From NCBI GenBank assembly GCA_013823945.1, contig PNMZ01000002.1:434001-498000 (forward strand): DNA of 64,000 nt. The letters run 5' to 3'. Origin of the DNA: a bacterium (GTDB lineage: Bacteria > Armatimonadota > Fimbriimonadia > Fimbriimonadales > Fimbriimonadaceae). Position numbers and translations under genes: made by a program. This document shows positions 9,179 through 18,213 of this stretch, piece by piece (position 1 is the first letter of the stretch; each line of letters begins with the position of its first letter). The notes beneath the pieces were generated by a model. It saw nothing but the letters and a program-made list of their open reading frames with translations, was not told the origin of the DNA and searched no databases.

Positions 9179-10240
9179 ATGGCGAAATCAGAACTCAATC
9201 CCCTTGACTTTCGGTTGATTCTTCTCGCCGGAGACTATGCATCCATGCGCAAATCGAAGCTCGATGAAATTCTCCGCCTTGCTGACCTCCACGAACAGGA
9301 TGCATTTGACCGTGAGTCAATCATAAGCTCAGAAAAGCCATTTGCAGAATGGGTTAGCGCCGCCGCAACGACGCCATTTATGAGTGATCGTCGGGCCGTT
9401 ATTGTTCGGAACATTTCACGAGTAAAGCCGGAGGATGCCGCTGAATCACTTCGTTTAAGTGAACTCAAAAGCCTTCCACCCTCTGCTCTCCTGATCTTGG
9501 TCGCGGATGAAGAAGCCAAGGCTGCTGATAGTCGAGAAACACAGGGAGACCCCCTTGCCGCTTGGAAGAAGGTTGTCAAAGAAAACGACGGACTTACGAT
9601 AGTTTCTAATATGCCGGACAAGAAAAACGTCCGATCCGTGCAATCCGTGGCTCAATCGGCGGGAAAGAAAATTGGGAATCAAGCTCTCAACGCCTTGGTG
9701 GAAATGGTCGGATTCCGAGCTGACCGTGCCGAAGAAGAACTGGAGAAGCTTGTTCTCTATGTGGGAGATGCCCGCGAAATCACTGTTCAGGATGTCAAGA
9801 ACTGTGTAACGCCCGAGCCGGAGCACAATATCTTTCAAATGTGCGATAGCTTGTGGGTCGGCGATGCAACTCGGGCGATAAAAGAAATGAATCGGATGCG
9901 CGGACAATCACGCGATTTTTCCGGTGAGGCACGGCGAATTATTCCGTTCATCGTTAATCAAGTGAGAACCCTGTGGCAAGCCAAAAGTTTTCACGAAGAT
10001 GGGGCAGGCGTATGGGAACTAAAGGAAAAGCCATTATCGAAAATGCATGAATTTCCCCAAGGAAAAGCCAAAGATATGGCGCGCCGCTTGAGCTACGAAC
10101 AACTTCAAGGATTTATGCTTGCGTTACGGTCAGCCAATGTTCAACTTTCAGCGGGAGCAGAAGGGCGAAAACCCGAAGAGGTTATTGAGTTTCTGATACT
10201 AACCATGTGCGATATTGCGCGCAGTCGGAAGTCCGCTTAA
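9179..10240 (+). CDS. holA: DNA polymerase III subunit delta
   Basis: HolA is the delta subunit of the clamp loader, which opens the sliding clamp and places it on DNA. The 353-residue protein has the delta pattern: an early LILLAGDYASMRKSKLDEIL, then a central block around GFRADRAEEELEKLVLYVGD and the carboxy helical domain around LRSANVQLSAGAEGRKPEE. The delta subunit normally lacks a functional ATP-binding P loop, and none is seen. The ATG at 9179 is preferred; a TTG two codons earlier (9173) is possible. One base separates its stop from the stop of the convergent dnaB. Confidence 0.88.
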   Translation: MAKSELNPLDFRLILLAGDYASMRKSKLDEILRLADLHEQDAFDRESIISSEKPFAEWVSAAATTPFMSDRRAVIVRNISRVKPEDAAESLRLSELKSLPPSALLILVADEEAKAADSRETQGDPLAAWKKVVKENDGLTIVSNMPDKKNVRSVQSVAQSAGKKIGNQALNALVEMVGFRADRAEEELEKLVLYVGDAREITVQDVKNCVTPEPEHNIFQMCDSLWVGDATRAIKEMNRMRGQSRDFSGEARRIIPFIVNQVRTLWQAKSFHEDGAGVWELKEKPLSKMHEFPQGKAKDMARRLSYEQLQGFMLALRSANVQLSAGAEGRKPEEVIEFLILTMCDIARSRKSA

Positions 10241-10241
10241 A

Positions 10242-11663
10242 CTAGTCGTCGGAACCTTGGTTCCGGAGACTCCGTTGGTACTCCTCTTTACTCTGTTCAT
10301 CCAAGAGCGTAAACCGCGTGAACGCAGGCTGAAAGCCCAGAAGGACGGTTCCGGTTGGGCCATTTCTGTGTTTTCCGATGACAAGCTCGGCCACTTCGGC
10401 GGCAGCGGGGTTGAATTCTTGATCCTTTCCCGCTTCCTTTTTTCGATAGTATTCGTGACGATAGATGAACATGACCATATCTGCGTCGGCTTCGATAGAA
10501 CCTGACTCTCGGATGTCGCTCAGCATAGGACGCTTGTCTTCACGTGATTCCACTCCTCGATTCAACTGGCTGAGGGCAATGACCGGGCAATCCAACTCTT
10601 TGGCAAGAACCTTCAAACTCCGAGCAATCTCCGAGATTTCTTGAGTGCGGTTTTCTGTCTTCTTACTTCCTCGCATCAGCTGAAGGTAGTCAACGATGAC
10701 CAAACTCAAACCATGTTCAGCTTTGAGCCGCCGACATTTGCCGCGCATTTCCAAAGGCGAAACATCCGAAGTATCGTCAATAAAAATCGGAAGGTTATAC
10801 ATATCGTCGCATGCATCGGCGAGCTTTTGGTAATCATTGGGGTGCAAGTTCGTTTGTTTGAGCGCACTCATTGGCACCTGGGCCATTGTTGCGATCATCC
10901 GGCGGACGAGTTGCTTTCCGCTCATTTCGAGGTTGAAAACAGCAACTGCGCCTTCTTCGGCCCGGGCAACATTGATCGCAAAGTTCATAACGAGGGCGGT
11001 CTTCCCCATAGCGGGTCGAGCGGCGACGATGACGAGATCCCCACCATAAAAACCTGTCGTGACCCGGTCGAGGTCGGTGTATCCGGTAAGGGTTCCGAGC
11101 GATGGCTCGCCTGTCTCAAGTAGATTATCAACATCAACAAAGAACTCTTTGGCTAGTGACCTAACTGGAACGAAGTACTTCCCCATCCGCTTGCGGCCCA
11201 CTTCAAAAATGGCACTTTCAGCGGCATCCACTTTTTCTTCGGCGGTTTGCTCCGCTTCTCGGACGAGTTTGACGATTTCATGCCCTGCGGATTCCAAGTT
11301 GCGAAGGGTGGATTTATCCTGAACAATGCCCGCGTAATATGCTGCATTGGCTGCACTGGGTACCGTCTCTGCAATTTGAACAAGGTATTCGACCCCTCCG
11401 ACTTCGTCGAGTTTCCCTCGCACGAGGAGTTCGTCGCGTAATGTGACCAAATCAATGGCTTTGGAGTTCCGAAGCAGTTGGAAAGAAGCTTTGAAGATTT
11501 CTCGGTGAGCGGGAACGTAAAAGTCGTCTTCGGTTAGAATCTCGACCACTTCCATCGCCGCACGCTCGCTCAGCAACATTGCACCGAGGGCTGACATTTC
11601 GGCTTCGGTACTTTGCGGCGGGACGAAATCGTCCATCGTGCTAAATCGACTCTTTGTGGCCAT
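10242..11663 (-). CDS. dnaB: Replicative DNA helicase DnaB
   Basis: DnaB is the hexameric helicase at the replication fork. The 473-residue protein has the amino-terminal DnaB domain (residues 10-110, with VPPQSTEAEMSALGAMLL) and a RecA-like motor domain. The Walker A motif is ARPAMGKTALVMN near residue 220, the Walker B segment is LVIVDYLQLM, and the SQLNRGVESR loop follows. There is no intein or other insertion, and length is normal. It faces holA tail to tail and lies about 70 bases downstream of cmk on the same strand. Confidence 0.96.
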   Translation of the reverse strand: MATKSRFSTMDDFVPPQSTEAEMSALGAMLLSERAAMEVVEILTEDDFYVPAHREIFKASFQLLRNSKAIDLVTLRDELLVRGKLDEVGGVEYLVQIAETVPSAANAAYYAGIVQDKSTLRNLESAGHEIVKLVREAEQTAEEKVDAAESAIFEVGRKRMGKYFVPVRSLAKEFFVDVDNLLETGEPSLGTLTGYTDLDRVTTGFYGGDLVIVAARPAMGKTALVMNFAINVARAEEGAVAVFNLEMSGKQLVRRMIATMAQVPMSALKQTNLHPNDYQKLADACDDMYNLPIFIDDTSDVSPLEMRGKCRRLKAEHGLSLVIVDYLQLMRGSKKTENRTQEISEIARSLKVLAKELDCPVIALSQLNRGVESREDKRPMLSDIRESGSIEADADMVMFIYRHEYYRKKEAGKDQEFNPAAAEVAELVIGKHRNGPTGTVLLGFQPAFTRFTLLDEQSKEEYQRSLRNQGSDD

Positions 11664-11736
11664 CGCGGAGTGAGATATTACAGCGAGAAATGGGCAAGAC
11701 CCGTGAAGTTATTCAGTCACTTTTCCAATGGTAGAT

Positions 11737-12372
11737 TTACTGGGTCATTGCAACAATGCGTTCGATTATCTCATCCGGCGAGAGCCCAAAAGATTCGACG
11801 ATGATCGCATCCTCGGCGAGCATTAGCGGGCTATCGTCGCGAGTGTAATCGCGGTGATCACGCTCTACAACTTCTTTGACCACCGCCGGGAGCGAGACTG
11901 TGTCACCTTTGGCCACCATTTCCACCCATCGCCGGCGGGCCCGCTCCTCAATGCTTGCCGTGAGGAAGATTTTGAGATCAGCCTTTGGTGCAACGACGGT
12001 TGTCACATCACGGCCCTCCAAAACCCAATTGCCTAGGCTGATAATGGACTGTTGGGTCGCAACCATGGCTCGCCTCACCTCAGAGACTGTGCTGAGTTGG
12101 CTGGCCATTTGGGAAATTTCAAGTGACCGAATCTCATCGGAGACATCCACCCCGTCAAGGCGAATTTTCCGTTCGGGGGATGGTCCAAAGTCAATCTGAA
12201 CTTGGTCAATGAGTTCAAAGACATTGAAATCGCTCCCTTTGCGAAAAGCTGCTAAGGCAAATGCTCGATACATCGCTCCGGTATCAAGTAGATCCAACCC
12301 CAAGGCTTTCGCCAATCCTCGGGCAACAGTTGACTTCCCTGCTCCGGCGGGGCCATCGATGGCAATGATCAT
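11737..12372 (-). CDS. cmk: Cytidylate kinase
   Basis: Cmk phosphorylates CMP and dCMP for nucleotide recycling. The protein has 211 residues. Its P loop is IAIDGPAGAGKSTVARGLA at residues 3-21, followed by LDTGAMYRAFAL, the CMP-binding signature, and the lid region EERARRRW. A conserved GRDVTTVV segment contacts the substrate. The ATG start overlaps the end of aroA by four bases, so aroA and cmk are likely translated together. This aroA-cmk pairing recurs in many bacteria. Confidence 0.95.
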   Translation of the reverse strand: MIIAIDGPAGAGKSTVARGLAKALGLDLLDTGAMYRAFALAAFRKGSDFNVFELIDQVQIDFGPSPERKIRLDGVDVSDEIRSLEISQMASQLSTVSEVRRAMVATQQSIISLGNWVLEGRDVTTVVAPKADLKIFLTASIEERARRRWVEMVAKGDTVSLPAVVKEVVERDHRDYTRDDSPLMLAEDAIIVESFGLSPDEIIERIVAMTQ

Positions 12373-13751
12373 TCAATCACCTCGGGAACAAAACCAGATA
12401 ACTCGGTCAAGTGCCGCACGAACTCTGGATAACTGGTCCGGATTGAATCCACATTCTCGATGATTGTTTCTCCGGTCGCGATGGTTCCCGCAATCGCAAA
12501 ACTCATTCCGATACGGTGGTCTCCGGAGCTATCAACAGTCGTTCCGTGAAGGGGTGTCGGGCCATTAATGATCATCCCGTCATCTGTAGCTGTGATGTCT
12601 GCCCCCATTTGTTTGAGGTTCTTCGTTACAACTGCAATCCGGTCTGTTTCTTTGACTCTGAGCTCTTGGGCATCGCGGATCACCGTGGTGCCGTGGCATT
12701 GAGTGGCAAGGACGGCAAGGATCGGAATTTCATCAATCAACGCAGGAACCATCTCACCAGCAATCTCAAAAGCCGGAAGTATCTTGGGTGCCCCAATTAT
12801 TACAGTTGCGACAGGCTCACCCAGCTCTTCATGAGTATCTTTCAGTTCAAAGACGGAATCATCGGGGAACATCTTGGCAAATAGATCAAGGACTCCCGTT
12901 CGGCTTGGATTAACTCCCAATTCTCGGAATGTCACCTCTGACTGAGGATGTAACAAGCTTGCAACCATGAAAAATGCCGCGCTGGAAATATCGCCTGGGA
13001 CGGTGAATTCAAACGAATTCCATTGTTGACCCCCATTCACCGAAATTGAGTTTTCTTGAGTATCGAGATCAATGCCAAGAGCCGTGAACATTCGCTCCGT
13101 GTGATCACGGCTGAGTGCTGGTTCAGTAACGGTCGTTCTCCCATCGGTACGGAGGCCGGCCAGCAGAACCGCACTCTTCACCTGAGCACTTGCAACCGGA
13201 CTTTGGTATTGAATTGCCCGCAACGCTTTTCCACGAATTCGAACCGGAGCGGTGTCTCCTGTGATATCTGCCCCCATTTCCTGGAGAGGTTTTGTGATCC
13301 GCCCCATCGGGCGACGACTCAGACTCTCGTCTCCGATAATGGTCGCATCAATGCCCTCAATTCCCGCCAGAATTCCAGACAGAAGACGCATTGTTGTTCC
13401 ACTGTTTCCGCAGTCCAAAACAACTGGTTCGGTCACCCAGCGTATGGGAGGAGTGATGTGCACTTGTGTCGCACTAATCCGCCGCACCTCGGCACCGAGC
13501 GTGACAAGGCAGTTTAGCGTCGATTCACAATCTTCGCCGTTGAGCGGGTAGTTGATAATGCTTGTGCTCGGGCAAGGAATTTGAATTCCACCAACTACGC
13601 CAGGTCCATCAACTGCCGGAATGAAATCATCAGATTCTCTTCGAGAGAGAGCCGCAAACATGTAAGCACGGTGGGTGAGTGATTTATCTGAAGGCGGTCG
13701 AATGGTGCCACGAAATGCCCCAGTCTTTCTAACAATCAAACGACGCGCCAT
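12369..13751 (-). CDS. aroA: 3-phosphoshikimate 1-carboxyvinyltransferase (EPSP synthase)
   Basis: AroA makes EPSP from shikimate 3-phosphate and phosphoenolpyruvate in aromatic amino acid synthesis. Family motifs are PPSDKSLTHRAYM near residue 19, GNSGTTMRLLSG, SLSRRPMGRI and RVKETDRIAVV near residue 380. At 460 residues it is longer than the usual ~430. The extra length sits at about residues 37-62 (ESDDFIPAVDGPGVVGGIQI and flanks), between the first substrate helix and the LNGEDCESTLNCL helix, where typical enzymes have a short loop. The gene overlaps cmk and follows the amidase gene by 12 bases. Confidence 0.94.
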   Translation of the reverse strand: MARRLIVRKTGAFRGTIRPPSDKSLTHRAYMFAALSRRESDDFIPAVDGPGVVGGIQIPCPSTSIINYPLNGEDCESTLNCLVTLGAEVRRISATQVHITPPIRWVTEPVVLDCGNSGTTMRLLSGILAGIEGIDATIIGDESLSRRPMGRITKPLQEMGADITGDTAPVRIRGKALRAIQYQSPVASAQVKSAVLLAGLRTDGRTTVTEPALSRDHTERMFTALGIDLDTQENSISVNGGQQWNSFEFTVPGDISSAAFFMVASLLHPQSEVTFRELGVNPSRTGVLDLFAKMFPDDSVFELKDTHEELGEPVATVIIGAPKILPAFEIAGEMVPALIDEIPILAVLATQCHGTTVIRDAQELRVKETDRIAVVTKNLKQMGADITATDDGMIINGPTPLHGTTVDSSGDHRIGMSFAIAGTIATGETIIENVDSIRTSYPEFVRHLTELSGFVPEVIE

Positions 13752-13763
13752 GAATTCGAGGTT

Positions 13764-14372
13764 TTACCCTTGAGGCGGTTTGCGCTCCGACTTGCGACCA
13801 TAAATGAGCGGGACGCCAAGAGATTCTAGCCGCTCCCATGGATAGTCAATTGGATCGTTCTTGCGTCCCTCTGGGTCAGCGATGAACTCATGGCTTGTGA
13901 TCTGCTGGATGGGATACCAAGTGACCAAAACCTTGCAAAGCAGTTCGACCGCTCTCATCTGGGGCTCTGTGTACGGCTCGGTTCCATCGCCTTTGTTGAC
14001 AATTTCAATCCCAATGCTAAAGTCGTTGACCCCTTTCCGACCCAGATAATCTGTGCTTTGACCCGCGTGCCATGCGCGCTTGAGGCAGCTTACTTGTTGA
14101 ACGATTGAGCCGTCTTGTCCGATTGTGAAATGAGCACTCACCTGACTTTCGGGCATCGTGAACCACTTCACAGTTCCGGCAAGGTTTGAACTCGCTGTAT
14201 GGTGCAGGACAATGGTGTCGATCTTCACACCCTCGGGCCGGTCGTTGATGTTAGGGGATTCAACCCAGACCACTTTATTCGGGCCGGGGGCAGTGAATTG
14301 AAACTCTTGTTCAAGGGCATCCCAATCAATCATTGCCGTCAAGAATAGCGCAGAAGCTTGAATCAACATCAC
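13764..14372 (-). CDS. N-acetylmuramoyl-L-alanine amidase (amidase_2 / PGRP fold)
   Basis: This 202-residue protein has a short hydrophobic lead (residues 1-15) followed by a zinc amidase domain that cleaves the bond between muramic acid and the peptide stem of peptidoglycan. The zinc ligands fit the family: a histidine in IVLHHTAS, a histidine in SHEFIADPEGRKNDP and the aspartate in the same segment. The middle FTIGQDGSIVQQV strand and the WHAG motif are also typical. The lead may be a weak signal peptide; export is likely but not certain. It is first in a minus-strand run with aroA, cmk and dnaB. Confidence 0.88.
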   Translation of the reverse strand: MMLIQASALFLTAMIDWDALEQEFQFTAPGPNKVVWVESPNINDRPEGVKIDTIVLHHTASSNLAGTVKWFTMPESQVSAHFTIGQDGSIVQQVSCLKRAWHAGQSTDYLGRKGVNDFSIGIEIVNKGDGTEPYTEPQMRAVELLCKVLVTWYPIQQITSHEFIADPEGRKNDPIDYPWERLESLGVPLIYGRKSERKPPQG

Positions 14373-14393
14373 TTTCGTTTATACTTCAAAGCA

Positions 14394-14738
14394 ATGATCG
14401 CGGGGGCACAAATCATCCTCTATGTCGAGGACATGGAACGATCCCGAAGATTTTATGAAGAGATCATCGGGCTAATTCTCACTTCGTCTCCAAGCCCTTA
14501 CTGGATGACGTTTGATTGCGGCGGAACCTCTCTCGCCCTTCATCCGCAGGATTCCGTTGATGAATTCCGGAACACTACGGCAATTGCCCTGTTCACCTCG
14601 GAATTGGAGAAATCGCGCTCAATTTTCAATGGTCGCGGGGCAAATTTTGGAGAGATTGTCGAACCTCATCCCGGGGTGGAGTTTTGCTTAACCCAGGATC
14701 CTGACGGAACGATGATCTTCTTGAAACCTAGCCTATGA
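14394..14738 (+). CDS. VOC (glyoxalase/bleomycin-resistance fold) protein
   Basis: This 114-residue protein is a single vicinal-oxygen-chelate domain with two beta-alpha-beta-beta-beta modules. The first is visible as QIILYVEDMERSRRFYEEII and the end as FCLTQDPDGTMIFL, the usual closing strand. Such proteins bind a metal and act as lyases, isomerases or resistance proteins, so the substrate cannot be named. The ATG at 14394 gives the standard domain start; the open frame begins upstream within the divergent amidase gene. The stop overlaps that of the convergent peroxiredoxin gene by 11 bases. Confidence 0.82.
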   Translation: MIAGAQIILYVEDMERSRRFYEEIIGLILTSSPSPYWMTFDCGGTSLALHPQDSVDEFRNTTAIALFTSELEKSRSIFNGRGANFGEIVEPHPGVEFCLTQDPDGTMIFLKPSL

Positions 14739-15189
14739 CCGAGGCAAGTACTTCGGCAGCATGCCCAGCGGGCTTAACTTTTGCCCAGATTTGCTTCACC
14801 TTCCCATCACTTCCGACTAAGTAAGTTGTTCTCTCGACTCCCATATATTTTTTGCCGTACATGGATTTTTCGACCCACAAACCGCATGCTTGGATCAAGG
14901 ATTTCTCCTCATCCGCTAATAAAGTGAAGCCAAGGTTGTGCTTCGTTTCAAACTTCTTGTGAGATTTCACTGAATCCGGACTCACGCCCACTACCCGGAC
15001 ATCGCCAAAATCCTTGATTGAACCAGTGAATTCGCAGGCTTCAGTGGTGCATCCGCTCGTATCGTCCTTCGGATAGAAATAGATCACGAAATCGCGACCC
15101 TGAAAGTCGGAATTCGAAATAGTTGTTCCCTCTTGATTTGGCAGGCTGAAGGACGGAAACGGATCACCAACTTGGAGCATAGTGTTCAC
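14728..15189 (-). CDS. bcp: Thioredoxin-dependent peroxiredoxin (BCP/PrxQ type)
   Basis: This protein reduces hydrogen peroxide and organic peroxides using thioredoxin. The peroxidatic cysteine lies in YPKDDTSGCTTEACEF, with the resolving cysteine five residues later as in the BCP/PrxQ class. The 153-residue length is standard. The first codon used here is a GTG at 15189; an ATG three codons later (MLQVGDPF) is an equally good start. Both cysteines are intact, so the enzyme should be active. Confidence 0.93.
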   Translation of the reverse strand: MNTMLQVGDPFPSFSLPNQEGTTISNSDFQGRDFVIYFYPKDDTSGCTTEACEFTGSIKDFGDVRVVGVSPDSVKSHKKFETKHNLGFTLLADEEKSLIQACGLWVEKSMYGKKYMGVERTTYLVGSDGKVKQIWAKVKPAGHAAEVLASVIG

Positions 15190-15214
15190 TACGCAATTTT
15201 CTCACCAGTCTTCG

Positions 15215-15628
15215 TCAAATGCCCAAGGCTTTAAGGACTACGCGTTTCCTCCGCTGACCATCGAACTCAGCATAAAAAATCTGTTGCCATGGGCCGAGAT
15301 CCAATTCGCCGTTTGTGATCGGGACAGTTACCTGATGATGCATGATCAAGTTCTTGAGGTGCGCTTCGCCGTTATCCTCGCCTGTGCGGTGATGCTCGTA
15401 ATCCTTTCGAGGGGCCAAGTTATTCAGCCAGCGATGAATATCTTTGATCAGTCCGCTTTCCCAGTCGTTGACATAAACAGCGGCGGTAATGTGCATCGCA
15501 GACACAAGAACGAACCCTTCTTGAATCCCGGACTCGTACACAAATTGTGCGACTTCATCGGTGATTCGAATAAACTCTTCTCGATTTGTCGTTTCAAACC
15601 AGAGATAGTCGGTGTGGGCTTTCATCAC
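15215..15628 (-). CDS. UPF0047 / YjbQ family protein
   Basis: This 137-residue protein belongs to the YjbQ family, whose members can replace thiamine-phosphate synthase weakly when overproduced; the true role is unsettled. Family features are the histidine-rich block around [11 protein letters not shown] and [20 protein letters not shown], followed by [20 protein letters not shown] and the closing [12 protein letters not shown]. The conserved histidines probably bind metal. The gene stands alone between the divergently read aminopeptidase and the peroxiredoxin. Confidence 0.9.
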   Translation of the reverse strand: MMKAHTDYLWFETTNREEFIRITDEVAQFVYESGIQEGFVLVSAMHITAAVYVNDWESGLIKDIHRWLNNLAPRKDYEHHRTGEDNGEAHLKNLIMHHQVTVPITNGELDLGPWQQIFYAEFDGQRRKRVVLKALGI

Positions 15629-15664
15629 GTTCTAGTCTAGCGTGTTGGGTAAAAGGTAAGGATC

Positions 15665-17122
15665 ATGTTCTCTTCGGTCGAGCACTCCAATCATCCGCAT
15701 CCCGACGCCCTTGTTCATTTTCTCTTCACTGATAAAGATGCCCCGCTCTCACTAAGCGATGAGGCAAGAAGTGCATCAAGTCGCCCCGAGTTCAACTCTA
15801 AGCCCGGTCAGATCGCTCAGGTATTCCCTTCGAGCGGGCCTCGCGAAATCATCGTCGGACTAGGCGATTCCTCAAAACTATCGGTTGAAGCCGTGCGTAA
15901 AGCCGCAATCAAACTCGCTCAGCACATCGATAATTGCCAACTCGAAGTGATTCACTTCGCAGAGAATTCCACGCTCAATGAACTCAAATTTGGGCAAGCC
16001 ATCGGAGTAGGGTTCCAGTTAGCATCGTACAACCCTCGGCAAATGCCAGGCTCACGCACTGAACAGGAACGAGAGGTTAGCCTTCAAATCAAAGCACTCT
16101 CGGAGCAATTTGACAAAGGATTAGCCCGAGGAGTTGGACTCGGGAATGCCGTCAATTTTTCTCGGCGTTTGGTGAACACACCCCCCAATATCGCTAATCC
16201 TCTTTGGATGGCAGACCAAGCTCATGATCTATCAACCCGATGCCAGGGATTGAGTGTCAGGGTGATCCAGGGACAAGAACTTGATGAGGAATCATTGATT
16301 GGGCACATCAATGTTGGTCGGGCGAGTTGCAACCCGCCCTGCATGATTCGAATTGAATGGAATCCGGATCCGTCCGCAAACCAAAAACCCGTCGTTTTGG
16401 TAGGAAAGACAGTTACTTACGACACTGGTGGGCTTTCCATCAAATCGAAGACGGGAATGCCGGGCATGAAGCACGATAAAGCGGGTGGTTGTGCCGTCCT
16501 TGGCGTGATGCAGGCAGTTGCGGATGTCATTAAGCCGAATTTCCCCGTTGTGGCCCTTCTCACCGCCGCCGAAAACAGTATCGACGCGACTGCCTACCGG
16601 CCAGATGATGTCATTACTTACCGCAATGGTGTGACCGTTGAAGTAACCAACACCGATGCGGAGGGTCGTCTTGTTTTGGCGGATGGTCTTTGCTGGGCAT
16701 GTGAAATTGAGAACCCCGAATGCGTCATCGATATTGCAACATTGACCGGTGGTGTAGTCACGGCTCTCGGAGCTGAATTTGCAGGTTTGTTTACTGAGAA
16801 TGAGCGACTTCTGACCGAATTCAAGGCAGCGGGCAACCTTTCTGGCGAAGATGTTTGGCAACTCCCATTAACCGATGGTTTCCGAGACATGATGAAAGGA
16901 TCCGTCTCGGACATCGTCAATAGCGTTCCTGGTGGCAAGGGCCACGCAAGCCAAGGAGCGGCATTTCTCAGCTGCTTTGTAACACCAGAAGTGCCATTTG
17001 CCCACATCGATATGGCGGGACTGTCGCATACCCGCAATGATGAATTCCCGGTTGATGGCCCGAGTGGGTGGGGCGTTCGGCTCTTGGCCCAGTTCCTGAC
17101 GGCAAGATCGGAGAACAATTAA
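15665..17122 (+). CDS. pepA: Leucyl aminopeptidase (M17 family)
   Basis: This 485-residue two-metal exopeptidase removes amino-terminal residues from peptides in the cytoplasm. The M17 core is clear: the metal lysine and aspartate in VGKTVTYDTGGLSIK, MKHDKAGG, and the signature NTDAEGRLVLADGL that supplies metal ligands and the catalytic arginine. The amino-terminal third is the variable regulatory domain. The stop is followed after eight bases by the YajQ gene, which has its own strong ribosome-binding site. Confidence 0.93.
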   Translation: MFSSVEHSNHPHPDALVHFLFTDKDAPLSLSDEARSASSRPEFNSKPGQIAQVFPSSGPREIIVGLGDSSKLSVEAVRKAAIKLAQHIDNCQLEVIHFAENSTLNELKFGQAIGVGFQLASYNPRQMPGSRTEQEREVSLQIKALSEQFDKGLARGVGLGNAVNFSRRLVNTPPNIANPLWMADQAHDLSTRCQGLSVRVIQGQELDEESLIGHINVGRASCNPPCMIRIEWNPDPSANQKPVVLVGKTVTYDTGGLSIKSKTGMPGMKHDKAGGCAVLGVMQAVADVIKPNFPVVALLTAAENSIDATAYRPDDVITYRNGVTVEVTNTDAEGRLVLADGLCWACEIENPECVIDIATLTGGVVTALGAEFAGLFTENERLLTEFKAAGNLSGEDVWQLPLTDGFRDMMKGSVSDIVNSVPGGKGHASQGAAFLSCFVTPEVPFAHIDMAGLSHTRNDEFPVDGPSGWGVRLLAQFLTARSENN

Positions 17123-17130
17123 GGAGCACC

Positions 17131-17622
17131 ATGGCCACTGAATTTTCATTTGACATCGTGAGTGAAGTAGACCGCATGGAAGTGAAGAACGCCTTCAACC
17201 AGGCGGTCAAGGAACTTTCAAATCGGTATGACTTTAAGGGTTCGCCTGCGTCCATCGAAGAGTCCGATAAAGATATCGTCATCGCCGCCGAAGACGAATT
17301 CCGCCTGTCTCAGGTTCGAGACATCCTGTTCAGCAAGCTAATCAAGCGGGAAATTAGCGCCAAGATGATGACCTATGGCGACATCGAGCCTGCTAAGGGC
17401 ACGACAGTGAAGCAGACGATCAAATTTCGCGAAGGATTGGAAACGGACGAAGCGAAGGCCCTGAACAAGCAGATCAAGGACGAAAAATTCAAAGTGAATT
17501 CCCAAGTTCAAAACAATCAGGTCCGAATAACGGGAAAAAGTAAGGATGATCTGCAAAAAGTGATGCAATTCGTCAAGGCACTTGACCTTCCCTACACCGT
17601 AAAATTCACTAACTATCGGTGA
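17131..17622 (+). CDS. YajQ family nucleotide-binding protein
   Basis: YajQ proteins are small cytoplasmic proteins with two ferredoxin-like domains; some members bind cyclic di-GMP. The 163-residue protein starts FSFDIVSEVDRMEVKNAFNQ and includes the family segments LSNRYDFKGS and the closing VRITGKSKDDLQKVMQFVK. The ATG at 17131 is chosen because AAGGAG at 17121-17126 sits five bases upstream; the open frame itself extends further back into pepA. A structured RNA element follows the stop. Confidence 0.94.
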   Translation: MATEFSFDIVSEVDRMEVKNAFNQAVKELSNRYDFKGSPASIEESDKDIVIAAEDEFRLSQVRDILFSKLIKREISAKMMTYGDIEPAKGTTVKQTIKFREGLETDEAKALNKQIKDEKFKVNSQVQNNQVRITGKSKDDLQKVMQFVKALDLPYTVKFTNYR

Positions 17623-17627
17623 TTTGG

Positions 17628-17700
17628 CCTACCCCATCGGCCCAAACCTAGTGAACATTCCACAAGGGAGTGGAAAGTTGCGGGAGGATGGGGTAGGATT
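17628..17700 (+). terminator. Multi-stem RNA structure after yajQ, probable terminator or leader
   Basis: A perfect 11-base outer stem pairs 17628-17638 (CCTACCCCATC) with 17687-17697 (GATGGGGTAGG). Inside it, TTCCAC at 17758-17763 minus 100 (17658-17663) pairs with GTGGAA at 17670-17675, extended past a mismatch by AAC/GTT. CCC at 17641-17643 can pair with GGG at 17682-17684. The outer stem is followed by ATTTTGTTT, so termination of the yajQ transcript is the simplest reading. The structure is larger than the simple hairpins elsewhere in the window and sits 40 bases before the response regulator start. Confidence 0.5.
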
Positions 17701-17736
17701 TTGTTTGCTCTGAGAGATGAGCTTGGTGACGACTCT

Positions 17737-18144
17737 ATGCCTCCGATGAAGATTTTGGTCTGCGACGACGAACGACACATTGTGCGGTTGATTCAGGTGA
17801 ACCTGGAACGCGAAGGATTTACGGTCGTGACGGCCTACGACGGTAAAGAAGGACTTGAGAAAGTTCAATCTGAAAAACCAGACATGCTTGTCCTCGACGT
17901 CATGATGCCGTACATGGATGGCTTTGAAGTCCTGAAGGCTTTGCGCCGAGATTCCTCAACCGAAGGTCTTCCGGTCATCATGTTGACGGCAAAAGCCCAA
18001 GACAAAGACGTTTTCGAGGGGTATAGCTATGGCGCAGATATGTATCTCACAAAGCCCTTTAACCCGCGAGAGCTGATCAGTTTCGTTAAGCGGATCGCCG
18101 CAGGCGGAAGCGGAAGCGACAGCGGTAGCCGCTACGATCTCTAA
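17737..18144 (+). CDS. Single-domain response regulator (CheY-like)
   Basis: This 135-residue protein is one receiver domain with no output domain. The acidic pocket is in KILVCDDERH, the phosphoacceptor aspartate in MLVLDVMMPYMDGFEVL, the conserved threonine in VIMLTAKA and the lysine in YLTKPFNPRE. A Gly/Ser-rich tail (AAGGSGSDSGSRYDL) ends it. The ATG at 17737 gives a normal receiver start; an ATG at 17746 is also possible. No histidine kinase is encoded in the window, so its partner is unknown. A strong terminator follows. Confidence 0.9.
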   Translation: MPPMKILVCDDERHIVRLIQVNLEREGFTVVTAYDGKEGLEKVQSEKPDMLVLDVMMPYMDGFEVLKALRRDSSTEGLPVIMLTAKAQDKDVFEGYSYGADMYLTKPFNPRELISFVKRIAAGGSGSDSGSRYDL

Positions 18145-18158
18145 GCCAACCAGTCACG

Positions 18159-18203
18159 AAAACAGTTTGCCAGTTCGTTCGCGAGCTGGCAAACTGTTTT
18201 TTG
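18159..18203 (+). terminator. Rho-independent terminator after the response regulator
   Basis: A 19-base stem (AAAACAGTTTGCCAGTTCG at 18159-18177 against 18182-18200) with one T-G wobble closes on a TTCG tetraloop. It ends in a run of T. This is the strongest hairpin in the window. Confidence 0.9.
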
Positions 18204-18213
18204 AACCCTCTCA

